Shown here in pieces: positions 58,978 to 63,388 of a DNA stretch of 63,388 nt (within the stretch, counting starts at the first letter, position 1; each line of letters starts with the position of its first letter). The notes under the pieces were generated by a model. That model searched no databases and was not told the DNA's origin. It was given only the letters and a program-made list of their open reading frames with translations. Source of the stretch: an uncultured SAR86 cluster bacterium (lineage in GTDB: Bacteria; Pseudomonadota; Gammaproteobacteria; Magnimaribacterales; D2472); the NCBI GenBank assembly GCA_902528215.1, contig CABZRR010000005.1, positions 1 to 63,388 on the forward strand, in the 5' to 3' direction. A program made the position numbers and the translations under genes.

Positions 58978-60279
58978 ATGACTAGTAAATTAAAAAAACT
59001 TAAAGATTTAGAACGTAAGCTAACTGTTTCTGTGCCAGTTGTTGATTATGAAAAAAAATATACTGGCAAGCTTACAAAGATTAAATCCACTGCAAAACTT
59101 GACGGTTTCAGGAAAGGAAATGTTCCTGATGATGTCTTAAAGCAGCGTTATGGAGATTCCATTCATTATGAGGTGCTTAATGAATTAATCCAAGAAAGTT
59201 ACCCCAAGGAACTCAAGGAAAATAATATTAAACCAGCATCATCCCCATCAATAAGCATTGAAAGCGAGGAACCAACAAAGCCAATTTCATATTCGGCTAT
59301 ATTTGAAGTTTTTCCAGAGATAAAGCCAAAAATTTCTCGTTGGAAGAGTTTTGAAAAATCTGAAATTACTCTCGATGAATCTGACATAGATTTTGCTATT
59401 AATGATATCTTGGAAAGATATTGCACATGGGAGAAAGTTGATAGAACAGCCAAAGAGAACGATCAAGTTATTATTGATTTTGAGGGCAAGATTGATGGTG
59501 AGGCTTTTGAGGGTAACGAATCAAAAGATTTTAAACTTACCATTGGATCTAAAGCCATGATTCCAGGATTTGAGGACAATTTGGTCGGAAAAAAATCCGG
59601 CGATAACTTTTCGTTCATGGCTAAATTTCCAGATGATTATTTTAAAAAAGATTTATCCGGCAAAGAAACTGAATTCTTTATTACTCTTCATGAAGTGCAG
59701 GAAATGTCGAAGGCAAAAATTGACAAAGAGTTATTTGAGAAACTTGCCATGGAGGATGTAAAAGATGAGCAGAGTTTTCGTTCAGAAATTAATAAGCGAA
59801 TGGAGGGAGAAATAGCTCAACAAGAAAAGTCTCTTACTAAAGAATCAATTTACGAAACACTTTTACTAAGCAATGACTTCAAGGTGCCTAACGCGACTGT
59901 TAATGAGCAGGCTGACCTTATGAGAAAGGATTCTTTGATGAGAATGGGGCAAACAGTTGAAAATGCAGCTAAGGACTTTTTTCCAGTTGAAGATTTTCTG
60001 GAAAATGCTGAAAAAAGGGTACGATTGGATCTTTTGTTCTCAGCCTTAATTCAAAAATATGAACTTGAAGTTCAGGAAGTAGATTTAAACAAATTTATAG
60101 AAGATGAGGCTCAAAAATACAAAGATGCAGAGCAGTTTAAAACATGGATAAAAACTCAACCCGAGCAATTGAATAAATATAAGATGGTTATATTAGAAAA
60201 TTTGCTCATTGAAAAATTAGATTCCGCCCTTAAATCCAAGGTAAAGGTGATAAAATTTTCTGACTTAGCTAAAAAATAA
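58978..60279 (+). CDS. tig: Trigger factor
   Basis: Ribosome-bound chaperone and prolyl isomerase. 433 residues, as in E. coli (432). Ribosome-binding domain with the GFRKGNVP tail-loop signature near residue 41, FKBP domain (NDQVIIDFEGKIDGEAFEGNESKDF, ...GFEDNLVGKKSGD), and a helical C-terminal cradle. It opens the tig-clpP-clpX-lon cluster and probably shares a transcript with tRNA-His. The leader has no Shine-Dalgarno. Confidence 0.96.
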   Translation: MTSKLKKLKDLERKLTVSVPVVDYEKKYTGKLTKIKSTAKLDGFRKGNVPDDVLKQRYGDSIHYEVLNELIQESYPKELKENNIKPASSPSISIESEEPTKPISYSAIFEVFPEIKPKISRWKSFEKSEITLDESDIDFAINDILERYCTWEKVDRTAKENDQVIIDFEGKIDGEAFEGNESKDFKLTIGSKAMIPGFEDNLVGKKSGDNFSFMAKFPDDYFKKDLSGKETEFFITLHEVQEMSKAKIDKELFEKLAMEDVKDEQSFRSEINKRMEGEIAQQEKSLTKESIYETLLLSNDFKVPNATVNEQADLMRKDSLMRMGQTVENAAKDFFPVEDFLENAEKRVRLDLLFSALIQKYELEVQEVDLNKFIEDEAQKYKDAEQFKTWIKTQPEQLNKYKMVILENLLIEKLDSALKSKVKVIKFSDLAKK

Positions 60280-60282
60280 ATT

Positions 60283-60897
60283 ATGGATAAAATTAATTCA
60301 GGTTTAGTGCCAATGGTAGTAGAGCAAACTCCAAGAGGTGAGCGAGCTTTTGATATTTATTCTCGTTTATTGAAAGAAAGAATTATTTTTTTATCTGGCC
60401 CTATCGACGACTATATTTCAAATCTCGTGGTTGCCCAACTGCTTTTTCTAGAGTCAGAAAATCCTGAAAAGGATATCAGTATCTACATTAACTCCCCAGG
60501 AGGAGTTATCTCATCTGGCCTTGCTATATACGATACTATGCAATTTGTGACCCCCGAAGTTTCAACTCTCTGCATAGGCCAGGCTGCAAGTATGGGATCG
60601 TTATTGCTTGCCGGCGGTCAAAAAGGAAAAAGATTTGCACTAACTAACTCACGAATTATGATTCATCAGCCTTTAGGTGGATATCAAGGACAAGCTTCTG
60701 ACTTTGAAATTCATGCAAAAGAGATGCTTTTAGTTAAAAAGAAGGTAAATGAAATACTGTCTAAGCATACAGGTAAAACTTTCAAAAAAGTCGAGCAAGA
60801 TACCGATAGAGATAACTTTTTAAATGCTAAGGAAGCAAAGAGCTATGGATTAATTGATGAAATTTTAGAAACAAGACCAAATACAAATGGAAAGTAA
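60283..60897 (+). CDS. clpP: ATP-dependent Clp protease proteolytic subunit
   Basis: Tetradecameric serine protease chamber. 204 residues. Catalytic S103 in GQAASMGS, H128 in MIHQPLGG and an Asp in [10 protein letters not shown] near residue 175. N-terminal propeptide-like [20 protein letters not shown]. Three bases after tig and overlapping clpX by 11 bases, so ClpP and ClpX are made in step. Confidence 0.97.
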   Translation: MDKINSGLVPMVVEQTPRGERAFDIYSRLLKERIIFLSGPIDDYISNLVVAQLLFLESENPEKDISIYINSPGGVISSGLAIYDTMQFVTPEVSTLCIGQAASMGSLLLAGGQKGKRFALTNSRIMIHQPLGGYQGQASDFEIHAKEMLLVKKKVNEILSKHTGKTFKKVEQDTDRDNFLNAKEAKSYGLIDEILETRPNTNGK

Positions 60898-62134
60898 AGA
60901 TAACAACAAGCTATCTTGTACCTTTTGCGGTAAAGGCCAAGAAGATGTTCGCAAACTTATTGCTGGACCAAGTGTATATATATGCGATGAGTGTGTAGAT
61001 CTTTGTAACGACATAATTGAAGAAGAAGTTAAAGCTGAAGATGAGGAAGTCCTAGATGTTTTGCCATCTCCATTAGAAATGTTCCAACAGCTGGATGATT
61101 ATGTAATTGGGCAAGAAAAAGCTAAGAAGACCCTCTCAGTTGCTGTTTATAACCATTATAAACGTCTAAAATCTAATGCTAAAAAAGATGAAGTTGAGTT
61201 ACAAAAAAGCAATGTCTTGCTGCTTGGTCCAACCGGAAGTGGTAAAACTCTTTTAGCTCAAACATTAGCCAGAGTGTTAAACGTTCCATTCACTATTGCT
61301 GACGCAACCACTCTAACTGAAGCAGGGTATGTTGGCGAGGATGTGGAAAATATTATTCAAAAGCTGCTTCAAAAATGTGATTATGATCCCGAAAAAGCTG
61401 CTCTAGGAATTGTTTACATCGATGAAATAGACAAAATTGCGCGAAAATCTGATAATCCCTCAATAACTAGGGATGTTTCGGGTGAAGGAGTCCAACAGGC
61501 ATTACTTAAACTAATTGAGGGAACAGTCGCCTCAATACCTCCACAGGGTGGCAGAAAACATCCCCAACAAGAATTTATTCAAATAGATACCTCAAACATA
61601 CTCTTTATATGTGGTGGAGCATTTTCTGGTATTGATGAAGTAATTAAACATCGAACTGACAAGTCTGGCATAGGGTTTGGGGCAGCAGTTAAAGATACTC
61701 AATCGTCTCTTGCCTCGATTCTAGATACACTTGAGCCTGAGGATTTAGTCAAGTTTGGTCTAATTCCAGAATTTGTTGGCAGACTTCCTGTAATCTCAAC
61801 ACTGCATGAACTTGATGAGGATGCATTGGTAAGAATTCTCCAGGAGCCAAAAAATGCCTTGGTAAACCAATATAAATATTTATTTGATATAGATAATGTT
61901 GAGTTGGATTTCAGAATCGAAGCATTGCTTGAGATTGCAAAAAAGGCACTGCAGCGTAAAACAGGCGCAAGAGGTCTAAGATCAATATTGGAAGAGCTAC
62001 TGATGGATACAATGTTTGAGTTGCCAAATATCGATCTAGAGAAAGTTATAGTCGATGAAAACTCTGTTTTACATTCAACTGATCCGATTAAGGTATATAA
62101 ATCTTCTAAGAAAAAAACATCTTCTGCTGGTTGA
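60887..62134 (+). CDS. clpX: ATP-dependent Clp protease ATPase subunit ClpX
   Basis: Hexameric AAA+ unfoldase that feeds ClpP. 415 residues (E. coli 424). N-terminal zinc domain with C11-x2-C14 and C33-x2-C36, Walker A GPTGSGKT, Walker [10 protein letters not shown], pore loop [11 protein letters not shown], sensor and arginine-finger segments ([10 protein letters not shown]), and [19 protein letters not shown]. The IGF-type loop for ClpP docking reads GIGFGA. No heat-shock promoter is seen before it. Confidence 0.97.
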   Translation: MESKDNNKLSCTFCGKGQEDVRKLIAGPSVYICDECVDLCNDIIEEEVKAEDEEVLDVLPSPLEMFQQLDDYVIGQEKAKKTLSVAVYNHYKRLKSNAKKDEVELQKSNVLLLGPTGSGKTLLAQTLARVLNVPFTIADATTLTEAGYVGEDVENIIQKLLQKCDYDPEKAALGIVYIDEIDKIARKSDNPSITRDVSGEGVQQALLKLIEGTVASIPPQGGRKHPQQEFIQIDTSNILFICGGAFSGIDEVIKHRTDKSGIGFGAAVKDTQSSLASILDTLEPEDLVKFGLIPEFVGRLPVISTLHELDEDALVRILQEPKNALVNQYKYLFDIDNVELDFRIEALLEIAKKALQRKTGARGLRSILEELLMDTMFELPNIDLEKVIVDENSVLHSTDPIKVYKSSKKKTSSAG

Positions 62135-62164
62135 TTTTAATTAATTCCCCCTCATTATATTTAT

Positions 62165-63388
62165 ATGGCTAACATTAAATATGATCTACCTCTTATTCCT
62201 TTGAGAGATGTTGTTGTTTTCCCTGGCGTTGTAACAACCCTTTTCGTTGGCAGAAATAAATCGATTAATGCACTCAATGCTGCTATGGCAGGTCAGAAAA
62301 AAATCATTCTAGCCGCACAAAAGGATGGTTCGCTAGATGCCCCCCTGTTTGACGACTTATATAAAGTAGCAACCATCGCAAATATTCTTCAATTGATTAA
62401 GTTGCCAGATGGAACTGTAAAAGTTCTAGTTGAAGGTTCACATAGAGCTCAAATGGAGTCACTTGAATCTGATAATAAATATTCTAAAGTTAGAGCTAGC
62501 CTTATGACTGAATCACTTATTGATGAAAAGGATGGCAAAAACTTAGCGATATTTGTTAAAGCCAAATTTCACGACTATATAAAAATTACAAAGAAAATTG
62601 CTCCTGAGGTTTTAGCTTCCATTGATGCTTTAGATGATCTTTCGCGAATCATAGATTCAATTGCTGGACAGCTTCCAATTGAAATCAAGCAAAAACAAGA
62701 AATATTAGAAGCTGCTGATTTTCAACTTAGAGCAGAAATTCTAATTGCTTTTATTGAGTCACAGTTAGATGTGATGGACGTTGATAAGAGAATCCGGAAT
62801 AGGGTCAAAGGTCAAATGGAGAAGTCTCAACGAGAGTATTACCTTAATGAACAAATTAAAGCTGCTCAAAAAGAATTGGGAGACATCAGTGAAGAGGGAG
62901 ACGAAATATCTCAATTAGAGAAAGATATTGCGAAGGCAGGTATGTCTAAAGAAGCTCTTAAAAAAGCTAACACTGAATTTTCTAAATTTAAGCAGATGTC
63001 ACCAATGTCTGCAGAAGCTTCTGTTGTTCGGTCATATTTAGATTGGCTTACTACAATTCCATGGAAGAAAAAAAGCAAAGTAAAATCAAATTTAAAATCA
63101 GCCACCGACACATTGAATGAAGACCATTTTGGTTTAGATGAGGTTAAAGAAAGAATTCTTGAGTACTTAGCAGTTCAACAAAGAGTTAAAAAGTTAAAAG
63201 CTCCTGTGCTTTGTTTGGTCGGCCCCCCTGGAGTTGGCAAAACCTCTTTGGGCAAATCAATAGCAAGGGCTACTAATAGAAAATTTACCAGAATGTCTCT
63301 TGGTGGTGTCAGGGATGAGGCTGAAATTAGAGGCCACAGAAGAACTTATATTGGTTCGATGCCTGGCAAGATAATTCAAAAACTCTCT
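62165..63388 (+). CDS. lon: Lon protease, 5' part only
   Basis: ATP-dependent serine protease of the cytoplasm. The first 408 codons are present; the frame is open to the window end. The start [20 protein letters not shown] and the long coiled substrate-binding domain ([18 protein letters not shown]) are typical. The Walker A motif [13 protein letters not shown] is near residue 353 and [20 protein letters not shown] follows. The proteolytic domain with Ser-Lys lies beyond the edge. It starts 30 bases after clpX; the gap holds CCCCC-rich bases but no obvious ribosome site. Confidence 0.96.
   Translation, partial: MANIKYDLPLIPLRDVVVFPGVVTTLFVGRNKSINALNAAMAGQKKIILAAQKDGSLDAPLFDDLYKVATIANILQLIKLPDGTVKVLVEGSHRAQMESLESDNKYSKVRASLMTESLIDEKDGKNLAIFVKAKFHDYIKITKKIAPEVLASIDALDDLSRIIDSIAGQLPIEIKQKQEILEAADFQLRAEILIAFIESQLDVMDVDKRIRNRVKGQMEKSQREYYLNEQIKAAQKELGDISEEGDEISQLEKDIAKAGMSKEALKKANTEFSKFKQMSPMSAEASVVRSYLDWLTTIPWKKKSKVKSNLKSATDTLNEDHFGLDEVKERILEYLAVQQRVKKLKAPVLCLVGPPGVGKTSLGKSIARATNRKFTRMSLGGVRDEAEIRGHRRTYIGSMPGKIIQKLS

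Noticed and set aside
1-63388. Mobile elements, CRISPR arrays, prophage or genomic-island signals
   Set aside because: No transposase, integrase or repeat-spacer pattern was seen, and tRNA genes show no flanking partial copies that would mark attachment sites.

Overview
The window is a compact, visibly AT-rich bacterial chromosome segment from a marine gammaproteobacterium, most likely of the SAR86 clade. The pointers are a blue-tuned proteorhodopsin, a large TonB-dependent receptor, several acyl-CoA dehydrogenases, gammaproteobacterial gene neighbourhoods (purM-purN, dnaX-recR, wrbA-DUF2069, tig-clpP-clpX-lon, FabY-like synthase) and strong streamlining. I count about 67 protein genes (two cut by the window edges) and 7 tRNA genes (Leu-TAG, Val-GAC, Val-TAC, Asp-GTC, Pro-TGG, Arg-TCT, His-GTG). 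I see no rRNA, transposase, integrase, phage gene or CRISPR array. No stretch over 300 bases lacks a gene. The clade assignment is inference.

Layout. 1-4.7 kb: lipoprotein end, mnmC (tRNA modification) and a two-gene acyl-CoA dehydrogenase operon. 4.8-15.7 kb: an accessory catabolic and uptake stretch with a TonB-dependent receptor, a DUF3604 protein, two pairs of small membrane proteins, a serine beta-lactamase-like hydrolase, a GMC oxidoreductase and a Ca2+/Na+ exchanger. 15.8-21.8 kb: RhlG-like reductase, methyltransferase, LysR regulator facing an ACAD11-like dehydrogenase, exonuclease I and an alpha/beta hydrolase. 21.8-27.9 kb: SLC13-type permease, MscS channel, a voltage-gated cation channel with an acidic filter, a threonine dehydratase-like enzyme and an HNH protein. 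27.9-31.7 kb: DsbD plus a redoxin, then Hsp20 with an apparent ROSE RNA thermometer.

31.8-41 kb is housekeeping: recX, dnaX (with a likely frameshift site that would give the short gamma subunit), recR, dcd, purN, purM, a phosphatidyltransferase and hda. 41-48.6 kb: sppA, a small HTH/membrane-protein cassette with its own operator-like promoter, wrbA, a TlpA-like lipoprotein, an M23 peptidase, xseA and a DMT transporter. 48.7-56.9 kb: proteorhodopsin, a 46-codon DUF2256 gene, htpG with a heat-shock-type promoter, gpsA, folE, FabY-like synthase and folD. 56.9-63.4 kb: tRNAs, trhO, a GST-like protein, then trigger factor, clpP, clpX and the start of lon.

Three patterns stand out. Nine of ten convergent protein-gene pairs overlap at their 3' ends. 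Four tRNA genes sit 12-18 nt upstream of a protein start that has no Shine-Dalgarno sequence. Protein-quality control is concentrated here (hsp20, htpG, tig/clpPX/lon) and the two chaperone genes carry sigma-32-like promoters. All calls come from reading the sequence; no database search or structure prediction was run.
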